A DNA stretch of 53,051 nt from Bacteroidaceae bacterium (GCA_024401185.1 JAKSLO010000005.1:1-53051), one strand, 5' to 3'; shown: positions 1-8,354, counted from the stretch's first letter. Made by a program: numbers and translations. The notes: generated by a model not told the origin, from the sequence alone.

Positions 1-39
1 TCCTCGGTTTTCTTTTGTTTTCTTTGGTTTTAATTATAG

Positions 40-219
40 ACCGCTTGCGGTAAAAGATATTTCTTTTTGGTACAAGCAACTGAACACCCTAATTATTTAA
101 TCATCACTAAGGGGCAAGAAAGGTTAGCGATTAACAACATGCTCCGTCAAGGTAACATAGTAACTGTTACCAAAATCACAGAGGGGGTAAGGCATTGTAA
201 TGTTCTATTATTATATTAA
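40..219 (+). pseudogene. Possible decayed ORF fragment at the left edge
   Basis: This is a stop-to-stop frame of 59 codons with no ATG at its beginning. Its translation looks protein-like in the middle (ATEHPNYLIITKGQERLAIN), but I recognise no family. The frame closes inside the central palindrome of the 148-287 inverted repeat, so the repeat may have been inserted into, or grown from, an old gene. It could equally be chance coding potential in AT-rich intergenic DNA. Confidence is low. Confidence 0.15.
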
Positions 220-287
220 TATAATAATAGCATTTTAGGACGTGTGGTACACTCCCTTGTTTTGGTAACTGATACTATGTTACCTTG
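148..287. repeat. 140-bp concentric imperfect palindrome
   Basis: Two 28-nt arms, 148-175 and 260-287, are inverted copies with 2 mismatches. A perfect 26-bp AT-only-core palindrome lies at 205-230. Arms and core share the same centre (217.5), so this is one concentric structure, with the stretches between only weakly paired. Each arm holds its own small palindrome, GGTAAC...GTTACC. No transposase is nearby. A MITE-like element, a cruciform-forming site or a binding site for a symmetric protein are all possible. The structure is certain; the role is unknown. Confidence 0.75.
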
Positions 288-310
288 GTTGCCAAAGCTG
301 GCTGAAAGAC

Positions 311-357
311 AATTTTTGCTACATCACGAGGAAACAATTGCTACGTCGCGACGAATC
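311..357 (-). repeat. Dispersed TCGCGACGTAGC repeat, two units
   Basis: Positions 327-357 are a perfect 31-nt reverse complement of 32624-32654. Positions 311-330 look like a second, diverged 22-bp unit (GATGTAGCAAAAATTG on the minus strand). The unit is built around the self-complementary CGTCGCGACG. No coding function is seen. The rest of the 1-505 gap holds the 148-287 palindrome, AT-rich sequence and the promoter of the next gene. Confidence 0.7.
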
Positions 358-463
358 AAGAAATTCGCGAAAAAAAGTAATAATTTCGCAATATCGATAT
401 GGCAAAAGCAACAGTTTTTTACATTTTTTTATATAAATTTATATAATGTAAAGGTTTTATTGC

Positions 464-471
464 TATATTTG
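464..471 (+). promoter_or_regulatory. Bacteroidota -7 box (TATATTTG) for the 506 gene
   Basis: TATATTTG matches the Bacteroidota TAnnTTTG -7 consensus and lies 34 bp before the ATG at 506. No good -33 TTTG is visible at the usual 19-21 bp spacing. Confidence 0.5.
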
Positions 472-505
472 CGTATCAATAATTATTAACCAAAATTCTA
501 CCATT

Positions 506-1135
506 ATGAAAAACATCAATATTTTAAAATCATTAGGTTTGTGGTTAGTAATGGCTTGTTCTGGCACTGTTTCTGCACAAACCGAACATGTGACATTCCA
601 GGGTGTATCGTTAGATACGTCAGTAAGCGAATTTCATAAGCAACTGGTTGACAAGGGTTATAACAATCCTTTCCATGATGCCAACTCCAACAATATCAAG
701 AACCTGTTTGGCATGGTGTGGGACGTTCCCGCTATGGTCAGGGTGATTGGCAATGACGACACTCAGAAAGTAAGCGCTGTCAACCTGATGGCTTCTGCCA
801 TTCATTTCTGCAAGAACAAACAGGACAAGGACGAGCTGGAAATGGCTGCACGTCGACTTCACCTCATCTTCATGGTAAAGGCCCTTCAGGAGTATGCCTG
901 CTATACCGAGAATGGCATGCCCTACTCTCTGGAGAATGCTCAGCTGGAGAAGAACGAGGACACCGGCGACCTGCACTTCCCTAAGATTTATATTGCAGAC
1001 AAGAATACGCCTAATGCACCTTTCTTCGGTTTGATTGACGTCTATCGTCATGACACACCCCATAACATCGAAATCAAGGTAACCATTATGGATTTGAAAA
1101 ACTCTAACATAGAGATCAAAAAGAGAGTTAGATAG
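506..1135 (+). CDS. Secreted hypothetical protein, paralogue of the 5659-6165 protein
   Basis: This is a 209-residue protein with a clear N-terminal signal peptide (hydrophobic core to about residue 20, cleavage near VSAQ/T). I do not recognise the family. After the signal it carries a motif of the form F-x-G-x-x-L-D-T-x-x-x-x-F with 'QLVDKGY'. The same pattern occurs in the minus-strand protein at 5659-6165 (F-N-G-F-E-L-G-T-D-I-D-S-F, then 'QLKEKYEL'), so the two are probably distant paralogues. No catalytic residues or lipobox are visible. It is a single-gene unit: a TATATTTG box lies 34 bp upstream and a hairpin terminator lies at 1164-1202. The location is probably periplasmic; the function is unknown. 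Confidence 0.8.
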   Translation: MKNINILKSLGLWLVMACSGTVSAQTEHVTFQGVSLDTSVSEFHKQLVDKGYNNPFHDANSNNIKNLFGMVWDVPAMVRVIGNDDTQKVSAVNLMASAIHFCKNKQDKDELEMAARRLHLIFMVKALQEYACYTENGMPYSLENAQLEKNEDTGDLHFPKIYIADKNTPNAPFFGLIDVYRHDTPHNIEIKVTIMDLKNSNIEIKKRVR

Positions 1136-1163
1136 TAATTGAATATTCTCCAAGACATGTATT

Positions 1164-1202
1164 GCCTCCGGCACGGTTTTCACTCTGTCGGAGGCTTTTT
1201 TT
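1164..1202 (+). terminator. Rho-independent terminator after the 506 gene
   Basis: A 7-bp GC-rich stem (GCCTCCG at 1164-1170, CGGAGGC at 1189-1195) is followed directly by seven T residues. It separates the 506 gene from the GH30 promoter just downstream. Confidence 0.85.
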
Positions 1203-1211
1203 GCGCTTTCA

Positions 1212-1243
1212 CTTGCATGATGCAAAAGTTTTCATTATATTTG
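1212..1243 (+). promoter_or_regulatory. Promoter of the GH30 operon
   Basis: The -7 box TATATTTG lies at 1236-1243. CTTG at 1212-1215, 20 bp upstream, fits a weak -33 element. The ATG at 1273 is 30 bp downstream. Confidence 0.6.
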
Positions 1244-1272
1244 CACAGAATTTATCAACGTAAATAGTACCA

Positions 1273-2814
1273 ATGAAAAGATTTGCACTAAAACGTCATT
1301 TAGCATTAGGCATGCTTGCCCTGGCCACCTCTACCCTTTCGGCTCAAAAAGTCAGCATCTACACTACGACGGAAAATGACACGTGGAGAAAGTCCACCAC
1401 CTCATTGTCTGCCAAGAGCACAGCGAAGACGGTCGTCGAACTGACAGGTACGGAGAAGGGTGTGCCGTTCCGTGCATGGGGTACAACCTTTAACGAACTG
1501 GATTGGGACGCTTTCAACCTGCTTACCCGCAAGGAGCAGGACGAACTGATGCACAATCTCTTTGCCCCGGATGGTGACCTTCATTTCACGCACGGACGCA
1601 TCAGCATGAATGCCAATGACTATGCCAGGGCATGGTACAGCTGCAGCGAGGTGAACGGTGACTTTGGCCTTAGGTACTTCAACATAGAGCACGACAAGCG
1701 CAACATCATTCCTCTGGCAAAGGCTGCACAGCACTATTATCCTGAACTGCAACTCTTTATGAGCCCGTGGAGCCCTCCCGCATGGATGAAGATCAACAAC
1801 GACTATTGCGTACTGTCCAACAAATACAACCAGCAGGATCCTCGCAAGGACTATCTGCTTTACACAAAGCCCGAGGACATGGGTAAGACAGGTTCGGAGA
1901 ACAGCCAGCTCGACCCCGACGAGATGAAGCTTCTGGGCGACCGTAATGGTGTGTTTCCCCGTCGTCTGGCTTTGCAGGACTATTTCATACAAGAGCCGAG
2001 GTATCTGCAGAGCTATGCCGACATGTTCTGCCGATTCATCGAACTGTACAGGGAGCAGGGATTGCCTATCACCAAGGTGATGTACCAGAACGAAGCCTAT
2101 TCTTACACTCCCTATCCCGGGTGTGCCTGGACGGCCGAGGGTACGTTGAGATTCAACAACGAATACCTTGCCCCTACCCTTAGCAAGAAGCACCCCGAGG
2201 TGGAACTATGGATTGGCACGTTCAACACCAACCGTCTTGACTATGTGGAAAAGATATTGGATGACAAGACGTTGCAAAAGAATATTAAAGGAGTAGGTAC
2301 ACAATGGGAGTGCCGCAACAACCTGCCCGAAATGCGCAAGCGCTACCCTAACCTCCGCTTCATGATGAGCGAGAGCGAGTGTGGGGATGGCAGTATGGAT
2401 TGGAAGGCCGGTGAACATACGTTCTTTCTCCTGTCTGACAATTTAGGCAATGGCTGTGACGAGTATTACAACTGGAATTTCATCCTTACCGACAATGGTA
2501 TGTCAACGTGGGGATGGACGCAGAATGCGCTTGTGCAAGTTGACTCAAAGACCAATAAACCTCGATATACCGCTGAATATTATGCCTATAAGCATTTCAG
2601 CCATTTCATCACTCCAGGCACCGAGATGATTGCCTATGCAGGACGTTCGTATGAGAAAACGCCTCTGGTAATATTCAAGGACAAGCAGGGCAAACTCATC
2701 ATTACGGCAGGCAACTTCACCGATGCCCCATCGTCTATGACGGTCAAGATTGGCAAGAAATATCTTGAAGTGAACACTAAACCCCATTCATTGAACACTT
2801 ATTGCGTAGAATAA
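1273..2814 (+). CDS. Secreted GH30-family glycoside hydrolase (glucosylceramidase-like)
   Basis: This 513-residue protein has a signal peptide (cleavage near LSAQ/K) followed by one GH30-type TIM barrel and a C-terminal beta domain. Supporting motifs are FSPWSPP-like 'MSPWSPPAWMK', the acid/base region 'MYQNEAYSY' (E274) and the nucleophile region 'MMSESECGDG' (E367, less likely E369). The ending 'YAYKHFSHFITPG' is the usual GH30 join to the beta domain. GH30 enzymes are retaining and cut beta-1,6- or beta-1,3-glucans, glucosylceramide or xylans; the substrate cannot be read here. It has its own promoter and is followed after 2 nt by the DUF389 gene, so it probably heads a three-gene operon. 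No SusC/SusD pair is next to it. Confidence 0.9.
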   Translation: MKRFALKRHLALGMLALATSTLSAQKVSIYTTTENDTWRKSTTSLSAKSTAKTVVELTGTEKGVPFRAWGTTFNELDWDAFNLLTRKEQDELMHNLFAPDGDLHFTHGRISMNANDYARAWYSCSEVNGDFGLRYFNIEHDKRNIIPLAKAAQHYYPELQLFMSPWSPPAWMKINNDYCVLSNKYNQQDPRKDYLLYTKPEDMGKTGSENSQLDPDEMKLLGDRNGVFPRRLALQDYFIQEPRYLQSYADMFCRFIELYREQGLPITKVMYQNEAYSYTPYPGCAWTAEGTLRFNNEYLAPTLSKKHPEVELWIGTFNTNRLDYVEKILDDKTLQKNIKGVGTQWECRNNLPEMRKRYPNLRFMMSESECGDGSMDWKAGEHTFFLLSDNLGNGCDEYYNWNFILTDNGMSTWGWTQNALVQVDSKTNKPRYTAEYYAYKHFSHFITPGTEMIAYAGRSYEKTPLVIFKDKQGKLIITAGNFTDAPSSMTVKIGKKYLEVNTKPHSLNTYCVE

Positions 2815-2816
2815 TT

Positions 2817-4178
2817 ATGAAAAGAGAGAATTTGAATCGTTTGTTTGGCATAGCTGATGACTCCACAAAAGAATCCGAGGTTATTGAAGGAATTGTGCAA
2901 GGTGTCAACTTCCGTGGCCCTAAGCTGTGGATTCTCGTCATTGCCGTATTCGTGGCATCCCTGGGTTTGAATACCAACTCTGCCGCGGTTATCATTGGTG
3001 CCATGTTGATATCACCCTTGATGGGTCCTATCATCGGTATGGGATTGGCAGCAGGCATTTACGATTTCGACTTACTCCGACGCAGTTGGCGCAACTACAT
3101 CATTGCCACCCTGTTCAGCGTATTGACAGCCACGTTTTACTTCCTGATAACTCCTGTCAGTCAGGCGCAGAGCGAGCTCTTGGCACGTACCTCACCCACC
3201 ATCTATGATGTGCTCATCGCCTTGTGTGGTGGTTTGGCGGGCATCATTGCCCTGGGCAGCCGTAGCCAGCGCACAGGTAATGTTATCCCTGGCGTAGCCA
3301 TTGCTACAGCATTGATGCCTCCCTTGTGTACGGTAGGCTTCGGCCTTGCCACCATGAACTGGAACTATGCATTGGGGGCGCTCTTCCTCTTTATCATCAA
3401 CACCATCTTCATCGCCCTTGCCACGTTGCTCGGCAGCGTCTTCATCATGAAGTTCAAGAAGAAGACTTTCCTTGATTCTGCCAAGGAGAAACGTGTGAAG
3501 CGTTCCATTATCACCCTTGTGGTTCTTACCATCATTCCTGCCGTCTTGCTTACGATTGGCATGGTGGCCGAGAACAACTTCAAGTTGCGCGTAAGCCATT
3601 TCATCAAGAATGAGATGAATTTCCCCATGGCACATGTAATCTCGCATACCGAAGACTTCAAAAAGAAGACATTCGACGTTGTACTGATAGGTAGCGAGGT
3701 GGATTCGTTGTCGCTGAAGGAGGTTGAGGAGCGCCTGAAGATATACGACTTGGATGAAGTAAAGATGAACGTCATACAAGGCAATTATACCTCGGAGACG
3801 AACGATTTGCGTGAGATACTGAACAACAATACCGATGAACGCCACAGAACAGAAGCCATTATCGCGCAGCAGCAACAGCAGCTTACCGAGACGGAGGGCA
3901 AACTGCAGGAATATACCGGTATGCGTGAGTTGGCATCCCAGGTGCTGACCGAGCTGAACGTGCTGGTTCCCGATTTGGAGAGTGTTAGTTTGGCTCGTGG
4001 AACTACAGCTCTGAACGATAGTGTTTATGGCATGGTTACGGCCATCGTCAAGGTCAATGCCAAGCTTGACGACAATACCGTAGGGCGTCTTACCGAGTGG
4101 TTGCGTCAGCGCATAGGCGAGGATAATGTCAATGTAGTTTTCCAAACACAGAAAGCTAAGGAGGGGAAGAAGAAGTAA
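2817..4178 (+). CDS. DUF389-family integral membrane protein
   Basis: This 453-residue membrane protein belongs to the DUF389 (TIGR00341-like) family. I chose the ATG at 2817 rather than an in-frame TTG 15 nt earlier, because the earlier codon lies inside the GH30 gene; this leaves a 2-nt gap. About seven hydrophobic segments fill residues 36-250, including the family stretch 'AAVIIGAMLISPLMGPI' and 'ATALMPPLCTVG'. The remaining 200 residues are soluble, with a Gln-rich coiled-coil segment (EAIIAQQQQQLTETE). The family's molecular role is not established; it is often guessed to be a transporter or channel. The stop overlaps the next start (TAATG). Confidence 0.9.
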   Translation: MKRENLNRLFGIADDSTKESEVIEGIVQGVNFRGPKLWILVIAVFVASLGLNTNSAAVIIGAMLISPLMGPIIGMGLAAGIYDFDLLRRSWRNYIIATLFSVLTATFYFLITPVSQAQSELLARTSPTIYDVLIALCGGLAGIIALGSRSQRTGNVIPGVAIATALMPPLCTVGFGLATMNWNYALGALFLFIINTIFIALATLLGSVFIMKFKKKTFLDSAKEKRVKRSIITLVVLTIIPAVLLTIGMVAENNFKLRVSHFIKNEMNFPMAHVISHTEDFKKKTFDVVLIGSEVDSLSLKEVEERLKIYDLDEVKMNVIQGNYTSETNDLREILNNNTDERHRTEAIIAQQQQQLTETEGKLQEYTGMRELASQVLTELNVLVPDLESVSLARGTTALNDSVYGMVTAIVKVNAKLDDNTVGRLTEWLRQRIGEDNVNVVFQTQKAKEGKKK

Positions 4179-4906
4179 TGGAACTCTCACAGGTAGCATT
4201 ACTCTTGGTAATGTGCATTGGGGCCTCGTTCGTGCAACGTGTCTCTGGCTTTGGCTTTGGCATTTTCATCATGACGGCCCTACCCTATCTTATGCCTTCC
4301 TATGCAGAGGCCACCACCCTCTCAGGATTGCTGGCAAGCGTGACATCGTTGGTCATTGTGGTTCGGCATTACAAATACCTTGACTGGCATAAGCTGGCAT
4401 TTATTCTTTCGGTGTTTCTTGTCGTGTCGTTCGTGGCCATCAACTTTGTCAGTTCGGCTGGTGATGGACTTCTGAAGACATTCCTTGGCATCATCCTCAT
4501 CTTGTCAAGCGTGTGGTTCCTGTTCTTCTCCCATCGTGTCAGCATCAAGCCAACCCTACCAGTACAAACGTTTCTGGGTTCGCTTTCCGGCGTCATGGGC
4601 GGATTGTTTGGCATGCAAGGTCCACCAGCCGTGCTATACTTTGTTGAGACAACAAAAACAAAGGAGGAATACATGGTACTTGCCCAAACGTATTTCCTCC
4701 TTGGTAATGTCATGATGACAGGATATCGTGCCTACTATGGCTTCCTTACTCCTTCTGTGGGATATGCTTGGTGCGTAGGCATAGCCGGTGTGTTGTTGGG
4801 CACCACGTTGGGTGCATGGGCTTTCCGTTTCCTTTCTATCCCGAAGCTTCGCATCATTATTTATCTCTACATGACTGTCAGCGGAGTGGTTTGCCTGATA
4901 TCCTGA
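4178..4906 (+). CDS. TauE/SafE-family membrane transporter
   Basis: This 242-residue polytopic membrane protein has about seven or eight hydrophobic segments. The two-repeat TauE/SafE fold is suggested by 'FVQRVSGFGFGIF' near the N-terminus and 'GVMGGLFGMQGPP' in the middle, both hallmark glycine-rich turns. The family exports sulfite, sulfoacetate or related anions and small organic molecules, but the substrate here is unknown. The ATG overlaps the DUF389 stop by one base, so translation is probably coupled. The purine-rich GGAGGGG lies about 14 nt upstream, too far to be a convincing ribosome site. The gene ends 12 bp from the stop of the convergent SGNH hydrolase. Confidence 0.88.
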   Translation: MELSQVALLLVMCIGASFVQRVSGFGFGIFIMTALPYLMPSYAEATTLSGLLASVTSLVIVVRHYKYLDWHKLAFILSVFLVVSFVAINFVSSAGDGLLKTFLGIILILSSVWFLFFSHRVSIKPTLPVQTFLGSLSGVMGGLFGMQGPPAVLYFVETTKTKEEYMVLAQTYFLLGNVMMTGYRAYYGFLTPSVGYAWCVGIAGVLLGTTLGAWAFRFLSIPKLRIIIYLYMTVSGVVCLIS

Positions 4907-4918
4907 CGCGGATACCTT

Positions 4919-5614
4919 TTACTTTTTCTTCTTGAAATAGTTGACCACCTGGTCGGCTATGGCTTTCATACCAGCTACCGAGGGGTGTCCTGCCTGCTTG
5001 TCCACATCCTTCAACTCAAGCAGGTCGATGCCATAATGCTTGCAGATGGTGCGAACACTCTCGTTAATCGACTCCTTCAACTCAGAGTTGAGTATGAACA
5101 GCACCTTTGCCTTGGGGTATTGGCTGCACAAACCCCAGCACATCTTAGCCATGGCAGGACGGAAGCTGAAGAGTTCCTCCTTCGTCCATTCTCCATACTT
5201 GTACTCACCGATGGGAGCTCCTGCCCAACTGTCGTTGGTAGCAGCACAGACAAGAATGATGTCAGGTTCTCCGAGGTTGGGCATACGGGTGATGAAGGCA
5301 CGAGGGGTGTAGTCAGCCTTACCGTAGCCGGTGCAGCACACCGTACTGCCGCTGTAGGCATTCACACGATCCACCTTCCATCCCATTCTCTCCTTTACCT
5401 GCCACCACCAGGTTTGCTCTACCTGCTTAACGTCGTTGTCCTTTCTTCCCTTGGCAAAATACCAAACCTCGTTGGTGTCGGGGGTCAGGTAACCCTCAAA
5501 GGTAGAGTAACTGTCACCAAAGATGGTAACACGCAAACTGTCCTTGTCTGCTGCCTGTGCCACACATGGCAGCATAAAGATGGCAAGAAGTAATAAATAC
5601 TTGATGTTCTTCAT
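4919..5614 (-). CDS. Secreted SGNH/GDSL hydrolase
   Basis: This 231-residue protein has a signal peptide (cleavage near AQA/A, about residue 21) and one SGNH hydrolase domain. Block I is 'IFGDSYS' with the nucleophile Ser35. The oxyanion Asn of block III is in 'AATNDSW' (N127). The catalytic His of block V is in 'QAGHPS' (H210). The family includes carbohydrate acetylesterases and lipases; in this glycan-degrading setting a deacetylase is a reasonable but unproven guess. It lies 44 nt downstream of the 5659-6165 gene on the same strand and is probably co-transcribed with it. Confidence 0.88.
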   Translation of the reverse strand: MKNIKYLLLLAIFMLPCVAQAADKDSLRVTIFGDSYSTFEGYLTPDTNEVWYFAKGRKDNDVKQVEQTWWWQVKERMGWKVDRVNAYSGSTVCCTGYGKADYTPRAFITRMPNLGEPDIILVCAATNDSWAGAPIGEYKYGEWTKEELFSFRPAMAKMCWGLCSQYPKAKVLFILNSELKESINESVRTICKHYGIDLLELKDVDKQAGHPSVAGMKAIADQVVNYFKKKK

Positions 5615-5658
5615 TTTAATATGTTTTGATAATCATTATCTAAAAGTACGCAGAATGT

Positions 5659-6165
5659 CTATTTCTCCTTCACAAAAACCTCATTAGCCTTGCTGTCAAG
5701 GTAGATGATGGCAGGGTCGGAGCTTTCTACCGAGTGCATCAGAACTAATCCTTCTGGCATTTTCCAGAGCTGTCCCTGTGTGGTGAGTGTAGGTTCCCCG
5801 TATTGTTCAGTCAGCAACTCAAGTATCAGGTCATCCTTTGCATTTTTGGGCATTACCTGTACCTTGTACACGGTTTTCGACTTCTTTGAATAGTGCACCT
5901 GAAAGTAGGTGTCGTGTCCCAGCACAAAGCCATAGAAGATGAAGTACTTGTCTCCACCCATCTTTCTCTTGAGTTCATATTTCTCCTTCAACTGTTCCGT
6001 GAAAGAATCTATGTCGGTTCCCAACTCAAAACCATTAAACTTTAAGTGTCCCACAGATTCCTCGTTGTTCTTTTCCTCTGCAACCTGTGCCTGGGTGTTT
6101 TGCGCACACATGGGTTGCGACAACCATGTGAGGGCATACATCATCATAATTAGTCCTTTTTTCAT
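5659..6165 (-). CDS. Small secreted hypothetical protein
   Basis: This 168-residue protein has a signal peptide (cleavage near MCAQ/N, about residue 22). After a short Glu/Asn-rich spacer comes 'FNGFELGTDIDSFTEQLKEKY', which resembles the opening of the secreted protein at 506-1135; both then run into mixed alpha/beta sequence of similar length. No enzymatic motif is seen. It is the first gene of a two-gene minus-strand unit with the SGNH hydrolase and has a promoter at 6206-6213. The function is unknown. Confidence 0.78.
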   Translation of the reverse strand: MKKGLIMMMYALTWLSQPMCAQNTQAQVAEEKNNEESVGHLKFNGFELGTDIDSFTEQLKEKYELKRKMGGDKYFIFYGFVLGHDTYFQVHYSKKSKTVYKVQVMPKNAKDDLILELLTEQYGEPTLTTQGQLWKMPEGLVLMHSVESSDPAIIYLDSKANEVFVKEK

Positions 6166-6205
6166 ATTAAGTCGCTTATTAGTTTCAGATTTTACTTATG
6201 TGTCA

Positions 6206-6213
6206 CAAAGTTA
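6206..6213 (-). promoter_or_regulatory. Minus-strand -7 box (TAACTTTG)
   Basis: CAAAGTTA on the plus strand reads TAACTTTG on the minus strand and lies 41 bp upstream of the 6165 start. The surrounding 20 bases are nearly an inverted copy of the plus-strand promoter at 6288-6307. Confidence 0.6.
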
Positions 6214-6273
6214 CACCTTTTTTTAATTATTCTCTTCAATTATCATCATTTTTTACATCTTTATGATTCAAAT

Positions 6274-6304
6274 TTTGATATTTGAACAAAAAAGTGTAAC
6301 TTTG
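6274..6304 (+). promoter_or_regulatory. Promoter of the porin/esterase pair
   Basis: A -33 TTTG at 6274-6277 and a -7 TAACTTTG at 6297-6304 are 19 bp apart, a close match to the Bacteroidota sigma-ABfr consensus. The ATG is 31 bp downstream. Confidence 0.75.
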
Positions 6305-6335
6305 TGGCTCATATCTATATAATAACACAAAAAGA

Positions 6336-7541
6336 ATGAAGACAATTCCAACTATCTGCGCCATGATGCTTTGCCTCTCATCGCACGCAGAGACACTTAA
6401 TGATACAGAACAGCATGCTGTGGCAGAAACGCCTGCCAGCGAGAGTGTGTGTAACGACGAGGCATTTCTCAATTCTAATTACTGGACCTTGCAGCAAAGC
6501 GTCATGCCTGCACAAAAGGAGTGGAAGCGCGATGCTGCCGTGACGGCACCTAATTTTGGTGGATATTTTGTGGGTTCCTATAAGTACGACGACTCCAATC
6601 ATGCCACGCATGGTGATGGTTTTGGCATCAGGTACGTACGTCTGTATCTGGATGGCATCGTGTTCAAGGATTTCAAGTACCGTATTCAGTTAGAGGTGAA
6701 TGGATCTCCACACATCAAGGATGCCACGCTGGAATGGATTCACTACAAGGGCTTTCAGGTCAAGGTGGGACAGTTCAAGCGTGCCTTCAGCTACGAGAAT
6801 CCTTACAATCCCTGGAATGTGGGTACGGGTGACTATTCACAGCTGACAAAGAAGTTAGCAGGCATGGGCGACCGCTGTGGCGAAGCATCAACAGGTGGTC
6901 GTGACCTCGGTGTACAATTACAAGGCGACCTCTTCAAGGCTAAGAGTGACGGCCATTACCAGTTCCACTACCAGGCTGCGGTTTATAACGGACAGGGCAT
7001 CAACAACAAAGACCTCAATAACAGCAAGGACTTCATGGGTACTATCCAGTGGTCGCCCATCAAGAACCTTTCGTTGGGTGCATTTGGCTGGAGCGGTTCC
7101 TGGTACAGCTCCGACAAGAAAATCAACGTGGATCGTAAACGCTATGCCTTTGGTGTGAAGTATGAGGACGACAAGAGCGGTTGGAGTGCCCGTGCCGAGT
7201 ATGCGCGTTCCAAGGGTCATAAGGCAAGCGACTGGGATAGTGCAAACGGCACGTGGACGGCAAAGAGCCTCAGTCAGAATGGAGGCGACAAGGCCGATGC
7301 ATGGTACGTCACGGTAGGTGTTCCTGTATGGCGTTGGATCAAGTGCTATGCCAAGTACGATGCCTATCGTGACTATGCCACCAACTCATCCCTGCATAAC
7401 ATTTACAGCATCAGTTGCAACCTGCAGCCACACAACAACCTGATGCTTCAGTTGCAGTACAACTATCATGACGACAAGACGGCTACTGCTCCCGAGCGTC
7501 ATTACAACCAGTTGTGGGCACAAGCTTATGTAAGATTCTAA
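6336..7541 (+). CDS. Porin O/P-like outer-membrane beta-barrel protein
   Basis: This 401-residue protein has a short signal peptide followed by alternating amphipathic strands typical of phosphate-selective porin O and P (OprP/OprO). Family-like segments are 'GFGIRYVRLYLDGIVFKDFKYRIQ', 'VGQFKRAFSYENP' and the closing 'YNQLWAQAYVRF', whose terminal aromatic Phe is the usual barrel-insertion signal. The role is probably passive uptake of anions or small solutes across the outer membrane. Phosphate specificity should not be assumed, since Bacteroidota members of this family are varied. The esterase gene follows after 18 nt and probably shares the transcript. Confidence 0.82.
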   Translation: MKTIPTICAMMLCLSSHAETLNDTEQHAVAETPASESVCNDEAFLNSNYWTLQQSVMPAQKEWKRDAAVTAPNFGGYFVGSYKYDDSNHATHGDGFGIRYVRLYLDGIVFKDFKYRIQLEVNGSPHIKDATLEWIHYKGFQVKVGQFKRAFSYENPYNPWNVGTGDYSQLTKKLAGMGDRCGEASTGGRDLGVQLQGDLFKAKSDGHYQFHYQAAVYNGQGINNKDLNNSKDFMGTIQWSPIKNLSLGAFGWSGSWYSSDKKINVDRKRYAFGVKYEDDKSGWSARAEYARSKGHKASDWDSANGTWTAKSLSQNGGDKADAWYVTVGVPVWRWIKCYAKYDAYRDYATNSSLHNIYSISCNLQPHNNLMLQLQYNYHDDKTATAPERHYNQLWAQAYVRF

Positions 7542-7559
7542 AACTTAACACAGAAGTCT

Positions 7560-8354
7560 ATGAAACAATTATTTGTATTTGCATTCCTATTATGTAGCCT
7601 TTGTGCCAAGGCACAGGAATTTGTGGCTCATCGTGGCAATATTCCCGGCAGCTACAACTATTGGTTTTACGATCCCCAAACCACTCCCGACCCTAATGCA
7701 CATTTCCCTCTGCTAATCTTCCTTCACGGAAAAAGCCTGAGCGGAACCAACCTTGACAAGGTCAAGAAGTACGGCCCTATCAATGCTGTGGCAAAAGGTA
7801 GGATTATCGACAGTTACATCATGGCTCCACAAAACCCTAAGGGGCCGTGGGATCCTGAGAAGATATGGAAGATTGTGGAATGGGCCAAGAAAAACTATGC
7901 CGTGGACACCACACGCATCTATGTGTATGGCATGAGTTTGGGTGGTTATGGCACACTCGACTTGGCTGCTCGTTATCCCGACCAGATTGCGGCTGCTATG
8001 GCCATGTGTGGTGGTGCTACCGCCAAGGATCTTAGCGGACTTAGCAAATTGCCCTTATGGATTGTGCATGGCACGGCCGACACAGCTGTTCGTGTAGATG
8101 CTTCCGACCGAGTGGTACAGGCCATCAAGAACACAGGTGACGATTCACGCCTTATCTATTCCCGTCTGCCGGGAGTTGACCATGGCCGATTGGCACGCAT
8201 CTTCTACCTTACACTCCCCTACGACTGGCTTTTCAGTCATTCCATCAACGACCCCAAGCGTGAGTGCAACAAGTCATTCATACTTACCAATGCCATGATG
8301 GATGATGCCTATAACGACATCCGAAACATAGAACCGGAAGTCGAGCCCGAATAA
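7560..8354 (+). CDS. Secreted alpha/beta-hydrolase (esterase/PHB-depolymerase-like)
   Basis: This 264-residue protein has a signal peptide (cleavage near AKAQ/E) and an alpha/beta-hydrolase fold. The oxyanion region is 'LLIFLHGKS'. The nucleophile elbow is 'GMSLGG' with Ser126. The catalytic Asp is probably in 'HGTADTAV' and the His in 'GVDHGRL'. The sequence resembles secreted prolyl-oligopeptidase-like esterases of Bacteroidota that remove acyl or feruloyl groups from plant polysaccharides, but the substrate is not evident. Its stop codon directly abuts the stop of the convergent RSH gene with no base between them. Confidence 0.86.
   Translation: MKQLFVFAFLLCSLCAKAQEFVAHRGNIPGSYNYWFYDPQTTPDPNAHFPLLIFLHGKSLSGTNLDKVKKYGPINAVAKGRIIDSYIMAPQNPKGPWDPEKIWKIVEWAKKNYAVDTTRIYVYGMSLGGYGTLDLAARYPDQIAAAMAMCGGATAKDLSGLSKLPLWIVHGTADTAVRVDASDRVVQAIKNTGDDSRLIYSRLPGVDHGRLARIFYLTLPYDWLFSHSINDPKRECNKSFILTNAMMDDAYNDIRNIEPEVEPE

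Noticed and set aside
244-489. 81-codon plus-strand open frame
   Set aside because: It spans the right arm of the palindrome, the TCGCGACG repeat and the promoter box at 464-471, ends in AT-rich sequence and has no protein-like pattern.
4150-4177. Shine-Dalgarno site (GGAGGGG) for the TauE gene
   Set aside because: It is about 14 nt from the ATG and inside the upstream coding sequence; other genes in the window lack such sites, as is usual in Bacteroidota.
3192-4199. 335-codon frame antisense to DUF389
   Set aside because: It is a shadow of a well-supported membrane-protein gene; the Cys/His-rich composition is unlike real genes in the window.
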